Assembly: GCA_012959525.1 (NCBI GenBank)
Contig: DUDB01000061.1
Span: 876 to 64,875 of the forward strand
Length of the DNA: 64,000 nt
Direction of reading: 5' to 3'
From: Planctomycetota bacterium
Lineage (GTDB): Bacteria > Planctomycetota > UBA1135 > GCA-002686595
Numbering within the stretch: position 1 is the stretch's first letter; the number at the start of each line of letters is the position of its first letter. A model generated the notes under the pieces. That model saw nothing but the letters and a program-made list of their open reading frames with translations, made no database searches and was not told where the DNA came from. Positions 7,908 to 16,936 of the stretch are shown here, piece after piece. A program made the position numbers and the translations under genes.

Positions 7908-10715
7908 GTGACCTTCCCCTCTACCCTGGACGAAGCCGGCCCGGGCCTACACCGCGCCTCGCGCCCCTCTTCGGCCCCCGCCGCCAGCGGCTTCCGCGTC
8001 AGCGAGGGCATGACCCTGGGCGACTTCACCCTTGTGCAAATCCTCGGCCGCGGGGGCATGGGAGAGGTCTGGGAGGCGGAGCAGCTCTCCCTTTCGCGCC
8101 GTGTGGCCCTGAAGCTGCTGCTGCCCGAGCGCGTCGATTCCAAGGGCCTGGATTTCTTCGCGCGCGAGGCGCGCGCCGGCGGCCGGCTTGCCCACCCGGG
8201 CATCGTCTCGATCCACGGCACTGGGGAAGACGAGGGCCTGCACTGGATCGCCATGGAGCTGGTGGAGGAGGCCTGCGACCTGCGCCGCTCCCTGGACGCC
8301 ATGCGCGAGGAGGATGAGCTGCCCGGGGACTACTACCGCCACGTGGCGGATTTCCTGGCGCAGGTGGCCGACGCCCTGGAGGTGGCGCACGCCGCCGGCG
8401 TCATCCACCGCGACCTCAAACCGGCCAACATCCTCGTCACCCCCGATGAGCACCCCAAGGTCTCCGATTTCGGTCTCGCCAAGCTGACCGACGAGCACTC
8501 CATCTCCCTGGCCGGGGATCTGGTGGGCACCTACTTCTACATGAGCCCCGAGCAGGTGGCAGCCAAGCGCATGGGCCTGGATCACCGCACGGACATCTTC
8601 AGCCTGGGGGTCGTGCTGTACGAGATGCTGACCCTGGTGCGGCCCTTCGAGGGGGACACGACCGAACAGGTGGCGCACAAGATCCTGGTGGTGGACCCGC
8701 CCCCACCGAACGAGTTGCGCTCAAAAGTGCCCAGGGACCTGGCGGTGATCTGCGGCAAGGCGCTGGAGAAGGATCCCGACCGGCGCTACACCACCATGGC
8801 GGAGCTTGCGGCGGATCTGCGACGGCACCTGGCTGACGAGCCGATCCTGGCGCGGCCGCCGGGCACGGTCGAGCGGGCGGTCAAGTGGGTCAGGCGCAAC
8901 CCGACGAAGTCGGCGGTGGCTGGTGTGGCGGCTGCGGCGCTGGTGGTGATCAGCTGGCTGGGGCTGCTGGCGGTGGAGAATGCCGACCGAGCTCAGAAGA
9001 GCGCCGAGCTGGCGACCAGCCGGGCCGAGACCCTCGAAGAGCGCAGCCGGGAGCTGGCCGAGGCCAATGCGGACCTCGTGGACGAGCGCGACCGCGCGGA
9101 CGAAAGCGCCAGGCGGGCCGAGGAGCAACGCGCTGAGGCTGAAACGCAAAAACTCCTGGCGCAGGAGAGCGCGCAGCGGGAGGCACAGCGCGCCGAGGAA
9201 CTGCAGCAGGTATCGGACTTCCAGGCCGAGCAGCTCTCGGGTGTCGACGCGGCGGCCATGGGCCTGACGATCCGGTCCATGGTGCTGGAGCGGGCGCGGG
9301 CCGCGGGGGAGCGGGCGGGGCGCGAGCCAACAGTGCTGGAGGAAGAACAGGCCGCGCTCGAGAAGCTGCTGGCCGGCGCGAACTTCACGGATCTGGCGCT
9401 CGCGGTACTGGACAAGGAGGTGTTTGGAGGGGCGCTCAAGGCTCTGGAGAACTTCGAGGAGCAGCCACTCGTGCAGGCGCAACTCTTGCAGACGGTGGCC
9501 AGCACGCTGCGGGAACTGGGACTCCTGGAGCGGGCCATGGAGCCCCAGGAGCAGGCGCTCGAGATCCGCAGACGGGAACTCGGCGACGAGGATCCAGACA
9601 CCTTGACCTCGATCAACGACCTGGGGCACCTGCTCAAGACCCGGGGCAAGCTCGACGAAGCCTATCCGCTCTTCCGCGAGGCGCTGGAGGGATTCCGCCG
9701 CACGCTGGGCGACGAGCACCCAGACACCCTGGTCTCGCTCATCAACCTGGGCACCCAGCTCACGGCCCAGGGCAAGCTCGACGAAGCCGATCCGCTCTTG
9801 CGCGCGGGGCTGGAGGGCTTCCGCCGCACGCTGGGCGACGAGCACCCCTCCACCCTGGCCTCGATCAACAACCTGGGCCGCCTGCTCAAGACCCAAGGCA
9901 AGCTCGACGATGCCGAGCCGCTCTTGCGCGAGGCGCTGGAGGGACTCCGCCGCACGCTGGGCGACGAGCACCCTGACACTCTGATCTCGATCGGCAACCT
10001 GGGCAGCCTGCTCTACCAGCAAGGCAAGCTCGACGATGCTGGGCCGCTCTTGCGCGAGGCGCTGGAGGGACTCCGCCGCACGCTGGGCGACGAGCACCCA
10101 GGCACCCTGGGCTCGATCGGCAACCTGGGCCGCCTGCTCAAGACCCAAGGCAAGCTCGACGATGCCGAGCCGCTCTTGCGCGAAGTGCTGGAGGGTTGCC
10201 GCCGCACGCTGGGCGACGAGCACTCGTACACCCTGGTCTCGCTCGGCAACCTGGGCGGCCTGCTCCACGCCCAAGGCAGGCTCGACGAGGCCGAGCTGCT
10301 CTTGCGCGAGGGGCTGGAGGCAAGGCGCCGCACGCTGGGCGACAAGCACCCCTCCACCCTGAACTCGATCGTGAACCTGGGCGGCCTGCTCCGGGACCAA
10401 GGCAAGCTCGACGATGCCGAGCCGCTCTTGCGCGAGGCGCTGGAGGGTTGCCGCCGCATGCTGGGCGACGAGCACCCGTACACCCTGATCTCGATCAACA
10501 ACCTGGGCGGCCTGCTCCACGCCCAAGGCAGGCTCGACGAGGCCGAGCTGCTCTACCGCGAGGGGCTGGAGGCAAGGCGCCGCACGCTGGGCGACGAGCA
10601 CCCAGGCACACTCAAGGTGAAACAGCGTCTCGAAGCCCTCCTCAAGAAGAAGGAGGAGGAAGGGTCCAAGACAACGCCCACCGACCCCCCGGACAAGGAC
10701 GGAGACGACCAATGA
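7908..10715 (+). CDS. Membrane Ser/Thr protein kinase with coiled coil and tandem TPR repeats
   Basis: The 935-residue protein starts with GTG. An N-terminal Hanks-type kinase domain (about 36-310) has the Gly loop GRGGMGEVW (47-55), Lys69 in VALKL, HRDLKPAN (167-174), DFGLAKL (187-193) and GTYFYMSPEQ (207-216). A single transmembrane segment lies at about 334-356, followed by an Ala/Glu/Arg-rich coiled coil to about 450 and then kinesin-light-chain-type TPRs of 42 residues. Nine GDEHP-TL repeat boundaries are visible from residue 559. The kinase should face the cytoplasm. With only one membrane segment, the TPRs should lie outside the cytoplasm and may sense or scaffold partners. Targets are unknown. 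The Lys/Glu-rich tail ends just before a convergent gene. Confidence 0.93.
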   Translation: MTFPSTLDEAGPGLHRASRPSSAPAASGFRVSEGMTLGDFTLVQILGRGGMGEVWEAEQLSLSRRVALKLLLPERVDSKGLDFFAREARAGGRLAHPGIVSIHGTGEDEGLHWIAMELVEEACDLRRSLDAMREEDELPGDYYRHVADFLAQVADALEVAHAAGVIHRDLKPANILVTPDEHPKVSDFGLAKLTDEHSISLAGDLVGTYFYMSPEQVAAKRMGLDHRTDIFSLGVVLYEMLTLVRPFEGDTTEQVAHKILVVDPPPPNELRSKVPRDLAVICGKALEKDPDRRYTTMAELAADLRRHLADEPILARPPGTVERAVKWVRRNPTKSAVAGVAAAALVVISWLGLLAVENADRAQKSAELATSRAETLEERSRELAEANADLVDERDRADESARRAEEQRAEAETQKLLAQESAQREAQRAEELQQVSDFQAEQLSGVDAAAMGLTIRSMVLERARAAGERAGREPTVLEEEQAALEKLLAGANFTDLALAVLDKEVFGGALKALENFEEQPLVQAQLLQTVASTLRELGLLERAMEPQEQALEIRRRELGDEDPDTLTSINDLGHLLKTRGKLDEAYPLFREALEGFRRTLGDEHPDTLVSLINLGTQLTAQGKLDEADPLLRAGLEGFRRTLGDEHPSTLASINNLGRLLKTQGKLDDAEPLLREALEGLRRTLGDEHPDTLISIGNLGSLLYQQGKLDDAGPLLREALEGLRRTLGDEHPGTLGSIGNLGRLLKTQGKLDDAEPLLREVLEGCRRTLGDEHSYTLVSLGNLGGLLHAQGRLDEAELLLREGLEARRRTLGDKHPSTLNSIVNLGGLLRDQGKLDDAEPLLREALEGCRRMLGDEHPYTLISINNLGGLLHAQGRLDEAELLYREGLEARRRTLGDEHPGTLKVKQRLEALLKKKEEEGSKTTPTDPPDKDGDDQ
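9582..10589 (+). repeat. Eight tandem 126-bp units encoding 42-residue TPRs
   Basis: From the first GDE-DP codon (9582) to the ninth GDEHP (10590) the sequence repeats every 126 bases, with the phrase cgcacgctgggcgacgag recurring at exact spacing. The DNA is nearly identical between units, not just the protein. Units 5-6 and 7-8 form a larger pair: one type has KLDDAEPLL, the other HAQGRLDEAELL. This points to a 252-bp duplication inside the array. It lies wholly within the kinase gene and is in frame. Confidence 0.9.
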
Positions 10716-10760
10716 GCGTCCCCCCCGATCCCCACCGCACAGGTCACGACCCGAGGGACG

Positions 10761-13313
10761 CTAGGGGCAGAAACGCACTTGCAGTCCGTCCGAGAAGTTC
10801 GATCCTGCGCCGCCGGCAGCCTGATCGCGGTACCACAGCTGGTAGTTCCACTCCGAGCCGATGAAGACCCGGCCGGCTTGGGCCACCGGCGTGTTGAGGT
10901 CGATGGCGAGGCTCATGTTGCCCGACGAGTCGGCGTGCTGTACCGGGTAGCGGAACAAGGGGCCTCCGACACACAGGAAACCATCCATCACGGGCACCTG
11001 GGTGGCCTGTGACCCGTAGAAGAACATGCCGAACTGCCCGACGGGCAGGCCCGATACATCCAAGACCAGGTCGTTGGCACTCAGGCTGGTCGATCCGCTG
11101 GCGGCCATGAGCGCGCCCGAACCGGCAGAGTTGGGAGCTGCGACGCAGTAGTTCTTCCAGTCGCAGCCGCCCCAGGGCTGAAGGGCCAAGACATCATCCA
11201 GGGCCACCTCGAGCTCGCTTGCAGGGCCCCCATCTTCCGCTTCCAGCCTCAGGCGCACCGCATTGGAAACCGCCAGACCCTCGGGATACGGGAAGGAATA
11301 GCGGATCCAATCCCCAGCAGCGACCTGGTTGACCTTGATCCTGGTCACCTTCTGCCAGGTCTGTCCGTTGTCGTTGGAGATGCGAACCGTCAGATGGTCC
11401 TGGGCGTCCTGGAAGAAGTCACCCCCATCCGAGAGCCAGTACCAGAACCGGACGATCGGGCGCGCGGAGCCACTCATATCGAGGAGAGGCGAGGTGAGGG
11501 TGGTCTTGCCGGTCAGGTGGGCGCCCGCATCCGTGAACCAGCAGTCGGTACCCGTGGGTGTGTGATCCTCCGAAGGCTCAGCAGCGGACCCGGGCGGATC
11601 CCCGCGTTCCCAGACTCCATTCAGGGCCGTGTCCGTACTCGATCCCACCGTCCAACCCTGATCCTGTTCGATGTCGTCGTCGAACAAGGACACTGCGCCG
11701 TCTCCACCGATGGCCCACCAGTTCGAATAGGGCGCCTCCGCAGGCGACGTCCACAGAATTCCGTTGGTGGACCGTGCCCCCACGAACCATCGCACCTCTT
11801 GGCCGACGTCCAACTCGGGCAAGGCCGCCTCGTAGAGGCCGGCGCCCAATGCAGTGAGAGGAGCCTCGATAACGCCGCTGCCAAGGTCGTAGTAGAGGCG
11901 CTCGCTACCCACCTGCAGATCTCCAGGTGTGTCCTCTTTCAATTTGACCTGGATCTTCTCACCAGCCACCGCAGCCAACTCCGGCGTGCCCTGGGGATAG
12001 GAGAAGGAGACCAGCGCCTTGCCAATCCACCAGACGAAGAGACCCTTCTCCAGGTCACTACCAATGACCACACCACTGGGGAAGTAGGGGTAGTTGCTCC
12101 AAAGACCGTTGAAGCGGGTCGCGTCGTCGCTGGGCCAAGTGTCGAACCAACCGATCTCTGTTGGGGCCAAGGGGTTGGTTGAGTCAAACACGCGCAGGCC
12201 TGCCCGGTAATTGGCTTCAAAGATCCTGTTGCCCTTGGTGTACAGGTTGTGGCTGATGGCCCGGGCCTTCGAGCTGAAGCTTGCCGTGTGCTTCAGGTTC
12301 GAGAGATCCGAAACGTCCATTACTATGGTGCGCGTCTTCTGACCGCTTCCATCCTTCTCGTCATTGACGTAGAAAAGTTGGCGGTCGGGTGAGAGCCAGC
12401 CCTGGTGGGAGTAGGCGGGATTGGAGTAGTAGCCGTAGTCCCGCACGTACATGTTGCTCTTGTTGGTGACGTCCAAGACGATCACGCCAGTCATGGTGCT
12501 TCCGTTGTTCAGGCCACCGCAACAAAAGGCAATCTGACGCCCGGCGTAGGGTCCGCTGGTGTAGGTCACCACCTGGGCATCGTGCACGTAGCGCCCATTC
12601 CATTGACCCACAAAGGGTGGATTGACCGGGTCGGCGTTCAGGTCGTAGGCCCGCAAGCCTCGGCCGGTCCCCCCGGCACGGTAGAGGTATCCCGACGCCT
12701 CATCGATAACGGCATTGTGGGTGTCGAGCACACCACCGGTGGTCACCGTATTCGCAAGAGTTACAACCCCCGAGTCGATCTGGGCCAGATCGATAACCTG
12801 GACTCCCACGCCCGCTTCCGTAACCGAATAGGCGTAAGTGCCAAAGGTCTTGATGTCACGCCACAGAGAGCCCGCGTTTGGGATCACGGCCACGACATTG
12901 GGTGCCGAAGGATCCGTGATCTCGACGAAACCCGTACCCATCTGCAGACCGATGATGGCGTACTCGCGACCGGATGGTGAAACGTAGCCCCAGCAGTCAT
13001 TGGCACCCTTGGAGTTGGGGTCGATCCACTCGGGGGGCAACCACGAGAGCAACTGCACGCCCTTCCTCGGAAAGGTGATGGAACCCGTACCCGTCTGATC
13101 TCCAAGCCCAAACATGGTCCCGCCCGGTGTGCCCGGTGTGGTCGCCAGCAGGTTGTTCAGTACGCTCCCAGGTACGTGACCCGGACCGCTCCAGGGGGGC
13201 AGGCGATGCAGAATCTTGGGGTCGTCATCGTGGGCGAGAGCCACTGCGGCGAGAGCGACGACAAACAGGAGAGCGAGTGGACGTTGCATGGCGTGTGGGT
13301 GTGGGCTGGGCAT
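10761..13313 (-). CDS. Secreted choice-of-anchor-B-like (LVIVD-type) protein with shared C-terminal domain
   Basis: The 850-residue protein has a signal peptide best seen from an internal Met at 13289 (MQRPLALLFVVALAAVALAH), so the start may be 13289 rather than 13313. The N-terminal half is built of repeats such as ANDCWGYVSPSGREYAIIG, TGFVEITDPSAPNVVAV and DTHNAVIDEASGYLYRAGG, characteristic of choice-of-anchor-B/LVIVD propellers, about residues 75-450. A middle jelly-roll-like segment (about 530-715) looks like a proprotein-convertase-P or MAM-like domain. The last 129 residues (10761-11150) are the C-terminal domain shared with three other proteins here, opening YCVAAPNSAG and ending GAGSNFSDGLQVRFCP. 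It is probably surface-associated; function is unknown. It is convergent with the kinase. Confidence 0.85.
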   Translation of the reverse strand: MPSPHPHAMQRPLALLFVVALAAVALAHDDDPKILHRLPPWSGPGHVPGSVLNNLLATTPGTPGGTMFGLGDQTGTGSITFPRKGVQLLSWLPPEWIDPNSKGANDCWGYVSPSGREYAIIGLQMGTGFVEITDPSAPNVVAVIPNAGSLWRDIKTFGTYAYSVTEAGVGVQVIDLAQIDSGVVTLANTVTTGGVLDTHNAVIDEASGYLYRAGGTGRGLRAYDLNADPVNPPFVGQWNGRYVHDAQVVTYTSGPYAGRQIAFCCGGLNNGSTMTGVIVLDVTNKSNMYVRDYGYYSNPAYSHQGWLSPDRQLFYVNDEKDGSGQKTRTIVMDVSDLSNLKHTASFSSKARAISHNLYTKGNRIFEANYRAGLRVFDSTNPLAPTEIGWFDTWPSDDATRFNGLWSNYPYFPSGVVIGSDLEKGLFVWWIGKALVSFSYPQGTPELAAVAGEKIQVKLKEDTPGDLQVGSERLYYDLGSGVIEAPLTALGAGLYEAALPELDVGQEVRWFVGARSTNGILWTSPAEAPYSNWWAIGGDGAVSLFDDDIEQDQGWTVGSSTDTALNGVWERGDPPGSAAEPSEDHTPTGTDCWFTDAGAHLTGKTTLTSPLLDMSGSARPIVRFWYWLSDGGDFFQDAQDHLTVRISNDNGQTWQKVTRIKVNQVAAGDWIRYSFPYPEGLAVSNAVRLRLEAEDGGPASELEVALDDVLALQPWGGCDWKNYCVAAPNSAGSGALMAASGSTSLSANDLVLDVSGLPVGQFGMFFYGSQATQVPVMDGFLCVGGPLFRYPVQHADSSGNMSLAIDLNTPVAQAGRVFIGSEWNYQLWYRDQAAGGAGSNFSDGLQVRFCP

Positions 13314-13511
13314 TGAAACGCGAGCCCTGTGATCCTAGCACCTCAGCGGATCGAGGGCCCAGATGGTGCGGAACGGGCACTCGGGAGCAGCCACCCAACG
13401 GGCTAATGACCTCTGCGGGTGCGACACCCAAAGGGGGCGACTCTTTCCGGATGGAGAGCTTGTGTCGCCGAGCATTCCACAGGCCGCACGGTAGAGCGCT
13501 AAGATCCCCTC

Positions 13512-15446
13512 ATGCTCGGCCCCCTTGCTCTCCTTGCTTGCGCCCTGCCTCTTGCGGCCCAGGACTCACCCACCCACCTGGGGTCGTGGGTGCACACGAT
13601 CCACGGCCTCGCCACGCCCAGCTCGGTGGCCGTAGGGCCTCGGCAGCAGATCCACGTGGTGGAGACCTCGGCCCACCGAGTGCGGGTCTTCGACAAGGAT
13701 GGGAAGCAACTCGAAGTCATCTCCCCCACCGCTGACCCCATGTGCCTTCCCCTGGGAGTTGCCGTGGCACCCGATGGCAAGCGCTTTGTCAGTGACAGCG
13801 GCAACCACCGCATCCTGGTCTTTGACACGCAAGGCAATCGGGTGGCAGCCTTCGGAAGTCTGGGGACCGGGCCCGGGCAGTTCCACACACCTGTCGGTAT
13901 CGATGCCAACCGCGAGGAGATCGTGGTCGCCGACCGTGGCAACAGACGGGTGCAGGTCTTTGACCACAAGGGAACCCATCTGCGCACACGGGCTCTGCCC
14001 GATGCGGAGCGAGGTTCTTGGCCGAGTGACGTAATGCTGGGTCCCGACGGAGACACCGTCGTCCTGGATTCAGGGGGCAGCCGCGTTCTCTCAGTCGACG
14101 GCGACGGCACCTGGAGTTTCCTTGGGGAGTTCGGGTTCTTTCCCGGAACCTTCGCGACACCCCAGGGACTTGGACGCGATGGGGACAAGCTGCTAGTCAC
14201 GGACTTCGAAAACCACCGCGTCCAGGTGTTCCCCTTCTCCGCCATCATGCCTCCATCCAAGGCACGCTCCAGCGTGGCCTCGCCCAACTACATCCTCGGA
14301 ATCCACGCCATCCGCCCTCGAGAGGGCCGGGGCAAGATGCACTACCCAAGGGACGTGGCCGTGTCCCCCGATGGCAGCTTCGCGGTTCTCGTCGAGCCTT
14401 GGGATGGACGCGCCCAGGTCTTCGCGCGCGCTGCCGGTGCCCAGCCCGAGCCCGACACACAGCGCCTGGTGACCGGGCAGGCGGCCGCCCACTATGGAAT
14501 GCACCTGGCCAGCGACGGACCCATCCTCGTCATCGTGGAACCCGAGACCGCCGAGGTGCTGATTCACGACATCCGCCAGCCCCGGCCCGAAGAGCGCCTC
14601 CCCCCCATCCTGGTCTCGCGCACCGGGGGACGCGGCAGGCGCCTGGGGCTGTTCCGACAACCGACCGGCCTCTCCATCGACTACGAGCGCCGCTCTCTGC
14701 TGGTCTGTGACACGGGCAACCGCCGGCTGCACGAGCTCACCTTCCGGCACGACCCCAACAAGGAAATCGAACAGGACTTCGAGATGGTCTCTGCCGTGAG
14801 GATGCTCGATTTCCAACAGCCCACAGCCACGGGCTCAACCGAGCTCCCCTGGATTGTGAAACCCATCGCGGTAACCACTCGAAAAGACGGCGCTCTGCTT
14901 GTCTTGGATGGCGCCAACGCGATGGTGCACGAGTACGACTCTAGCTGGAATTACATGCGCAGCCTTGGCGGACATGGAACAAGCGCCAATCAATTGAAGG
15001 AGCCCGTGGATATGGCCCTGACTCCCGACGGGGAAGCTCTCTATGTGACGGATCGGGCCGGTGCACGCGTGGTGCGCTGGCCTCTGGGCGAGGGCGAAGC
15101 CCAAGTGCTGGGGGCAGGCGTCTTGGAGGTACCCCACGGCGTGGCCGTGGGCGCTGATGGGCGCGTGTACGTAAGTGACTCCGGTGCCCACCGTGTTCTC
15201 GTCTTCAACCAGACGGGCGAGGAGGTGTCGCGCTTCGGAACCCGCGGTCTGATCAGGGGCTCCTTCGACTCGCCGCGCGGGCTGGTATTCAATGAAGCCG
15301 GTGAGTTGGTCGTGCTCGACCATGCCAACCACCGGGGCATCATTGTTTCCCCCGATGGCGAATACGTGGACGCCTTCGGACCCCGGTCGTACATCCGCCC
15401 CGCTCAAAGACCGGAGTCGTTCAATGAAGAAGACTATTCGGAGTAG
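13512..15446 (+). CDS. Secreted NHL-repeat (beta-propeller) protein
   Basis: The 644-residue protein has a signal peptide (MLGPLALLACALPLAAQ). Many NHL repeats follow, of the form 'PSSVAVGPRQQIHVVETSAH' - 'RVRVFDKDGK' and 'KRFVSDSGNHRILVFDTQGN', running from about residue 34 to the end, enough for two propellers. NHL propellers bind proteins, RNA or small ligands, and exported bacterial ones are mostly uncharacterised. The C-terminus ends in an acidic FNEEDYSE with no anchor. It is divergent from the preceding gene with about 200 bases between. Fold well supported; role unknown. Confidence 0.85.
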   Translation: MLGPLALLACALPLAAQDSPTHLGSWVHTIHGLATPSSVAVGPRQQIHVVETSAHRVRVFDKDGKQLEVISPTADPMCLPLGVAVAPDGKRFVSDSGNHRILVFDTQGNRVAAFGSLGTGPGQFHTPVGIDANREEIVVADRGNRRVQVFDHKGTHLRTRALPDAERGSWPSDVMLGPDGDTVVLDSGGSRVLSVDGDGTWSFLGEFGFFPGTFATPQGLGRDGDKLLVTDFENHRVQVFPFSAIMPPSKARSSVASPNYILGIHAIRPREGRGKMHYPRDVAVSPDGSFAVLVEPWDGRAQVFARAAGAQPEPDTQRLVTGQAAAHYGMHLASDGPILVIVEPETAEVLIHDIRQPRPEERLPPILVSRTGGRGRRLGLFRQPTGLSIDYERRSLLVCDTGNRRLHELTFRHDPNKEIEQDFEMVSAVRMLDFQQPTATGSTELPWIVKPIAVTTRKDGALLVLDGANAMVHEYDSSWNYMRSLGGHGTSANQLKEPVDMALTPDGEALYVTDRAGARVVRWPLGEGEAQVLGAGVLEVPHGVAVGADGRVYVSDSGAHRVLVFNQTGEEVSRFGTRGLIRGSFDSPRGLVFNEAGELVVLDHANHRGIIVSPDGEYVDAFGPRSYIRPAQRPESFNEEDYSE

Positions 15447-15468
15447 TCCCTAGGTGGTCTGACCCGAA

Positions 15469-16074
15469 TCAGTCCGCCTCTGCGTCGTGGCCCGCTTGCA
15501 AGTACCAGAGCGCCGTGTTGCCGTAGACCCGCGGTTCGGGGGTATGGCCATGGCACAGAGTGATGAGCTCCGTGCCTCGCAGATCGCGCGGGTGCGTGTG
15601 CAGCACGAGAGTCGCACCGGGTGCGGTGGCGCCATTCAGCAAGAGATCTAGGGCGGCGATCAATGAGGCACGGCCCTTGCGTGTCCGGATCAGCGGATAG
15701 GGCGGATCCATGAAGACCAGATCGGGCCGTACGCCGGACTCCGCTTCACCAAGGCTCCAGTTGGAAGGGCTGAGGGCGTCGCCGCGGGTGGTGCGAACAC
15801 GGTCCCGCAGGTCCAGTGTCTGCACGTTGTCCGCCAGGCGCTCCAGGGCACGACGATCGCGCTCCACGAAGCGGGCCTCCTTCGCTCCCCGGCTCAGGGC
15901 CTCCAATCCCAGGCTGCCGGTGCCGGCGAACAGGTCCAGAACGCGCGCGCCTTCGACCCGGTCGCCCAAGGTAGAGAAGAGTGCCTCTCGAACCCTATCC
16001 AACATCGGTCGCGTATCCCGGTCGGGAGGGCCAACGAGGCGGCGGCCTCTGAACTCACCGGCGATGATGCGCAT
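15469..16074 (-). CDS. rsmD: 16S rRNA (guanine966-N2)-methyltransferase RsmD
   Basis: The 201-residue protein begins MRIIAGEFRGRRL, the RsmD signature, followed by TRPMLDRVREALFSTL (21-36). The SAM-binding loop is VLDLFAGTGSLGLEALSRGA (45-64), and the catalytic DPPY motif is at 123-126. It methylates G966 of 16S rRNA in the small subunit using S-adenosylmethionine. Length matches the family (about 185-200). The gene is divergent from pdxJ, with about 80 bases between the two starts, and convergent with the NHL protein gene. Confidence 0.95.
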   Translation of the reverse strand: MRIIAGEFRGRRLVGPPDRDTRPMLDRVREALFSTLGDRVEGARVLDLFAGTGSLGLEALSRGAKEARFVERDRRALERLADNVQTLDLRDRVRTTRGDALSPSNWSLGEAESGVRPDLVFMDPPYPLIRTRKGRASLIAALDLLLNGATAPGATLVLHTHPRDLRGTELITLCHGHTPEPRVYGNTALWYLQAGHDAEAD

Positions 16075-16154
16075 GGGTGCAGAGTACGCGCTTGGCGGCG
16101 AGACTCAAACCGCCTCGGTCGAGTACCATGGGCCCGAGCCCGGACTCCCCCACT

Positions 16155-16883
16155 ATGCCCCGTCTGCACGTCAACATCGACCACATCGCCACCCTGCGCC
16201 AGGCGCGGCGTGAGGCCTTCCCCGATCCAGTGGCCTGGGGGCTCCGTTGCCTGGAAGCCGGAGCGCATGGGCTGACGCTCCATCTCCGCAAGGATCGGCG
16301 GCATATCCAGGACGCCGACGTAACGCGCATGCTTGAGAGCACCGACGCTCTGGTCAACCTCGAGTGCAGCCTGGACTCCGAGATGATCGGAATCGCCTTG
16401 GAGAGCGGGGCGGGCGCATTCTGCCTCGTACCGGAGAACCGCTCCGAGGTGACTACGGAGGGCGGGCTCGACGTTATCGCAGAGCAGGCTCGGCTTCTCG
16501 AAGCAGTGCCGGCGCTGACGGAACGGGGTGGACTGGTGAGCTTGTTCGTGGATCCTGATCTCGCCCAGCTCGATGGCGCCCGTGAAGTGGGTGCCCCCTT
16601 CGTGGAATTGCACACGGGCCCCTACGCCAACGCCACGGACCGGGAGCGTGAGGCCGAGCTCGAGCGGCTGCTACGTGCCACGGAACACGCCACCTCCATC
16701 GGCCTACGGGTCAATGCTGGGCATGGGCTCGATCATGGCAACGTTGCCCCCGTGGCGGCATTGCCCCACATGGAGGAGTTGAACATCGGCTTCGCGCTGG
16801 TCGCGCGCGCGGTTACCCACGGGCTGGAAGAGTCCATCACCTCGATGCTGAGCCTGATGAACGAGGCCTGCCCGCCCCAATAA
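16155..16883 (+). CDS. pdxJ: Pyridoxine 5'-phosphate synthase PdxJ
   Basis: PdxJ condenses 1-deoxy-D-xylulose 5-phosphate and 3-amino-2-oxopropyl phosphate to pyridoxine 5'-phosphate, the last ring-forming step of the DXP-dependent vitamin B6 pathway. The protein starts MPRLHVNIDHIATLRQAR, the family's N-terminal signature, which sets the start at 16155 and gives 242 residues, close to the E. coli length. Also present are LHLRKDRRHIQDADV (substrate loop), LVPENR with a following EVTTEGG, and VNAGHGLDHGN near the C-terminus. A longer frame runs up to 16077, but its extra 26 residues are not family-like and overlap the rsmD upstream region. It lies 53 bases before the selenoprotein gene and may share its transcript. 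Confidence 0.96.
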   Translation: MPRLHVNIDHIATLRQARREAFPDPVAWGLRCLEAGAHGLTLHLRKDRRHIQDADVTRMLESTDALVNLECSLDSEMIGIALESGAGAFCLVPENRSEVTTEGGLDVIAEQARLLEAVPALTERGGLVSLFVDPDLAQLDGAREVGAPFVELHTGPYANATDREREAELERLLRATEHATSIGLRVNAGHGLDHGNVAPVAALPHMEELNIGFALVARAVTHGLEESITSMLSLMNEACPPQ

Positions 16884-16936
16884 CGGGCCGCTGGCAATTT
16901 CCTTGCCCCCTGCACGGACATGGGTGAAGGTCGGGC

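Noticed and set aside
9582-10589. Regularly spaced repeats as a CRISPR array
   Set aside because: Repeats are 126 bp, contiguous, in frame and encode TPRs; no unique spacers.
8721-10712. 663-residue open frame antisense to the kinase TPR region
   Set aside because: It only mirrors the 126-bp repeats of the sense gene and has no start signal.
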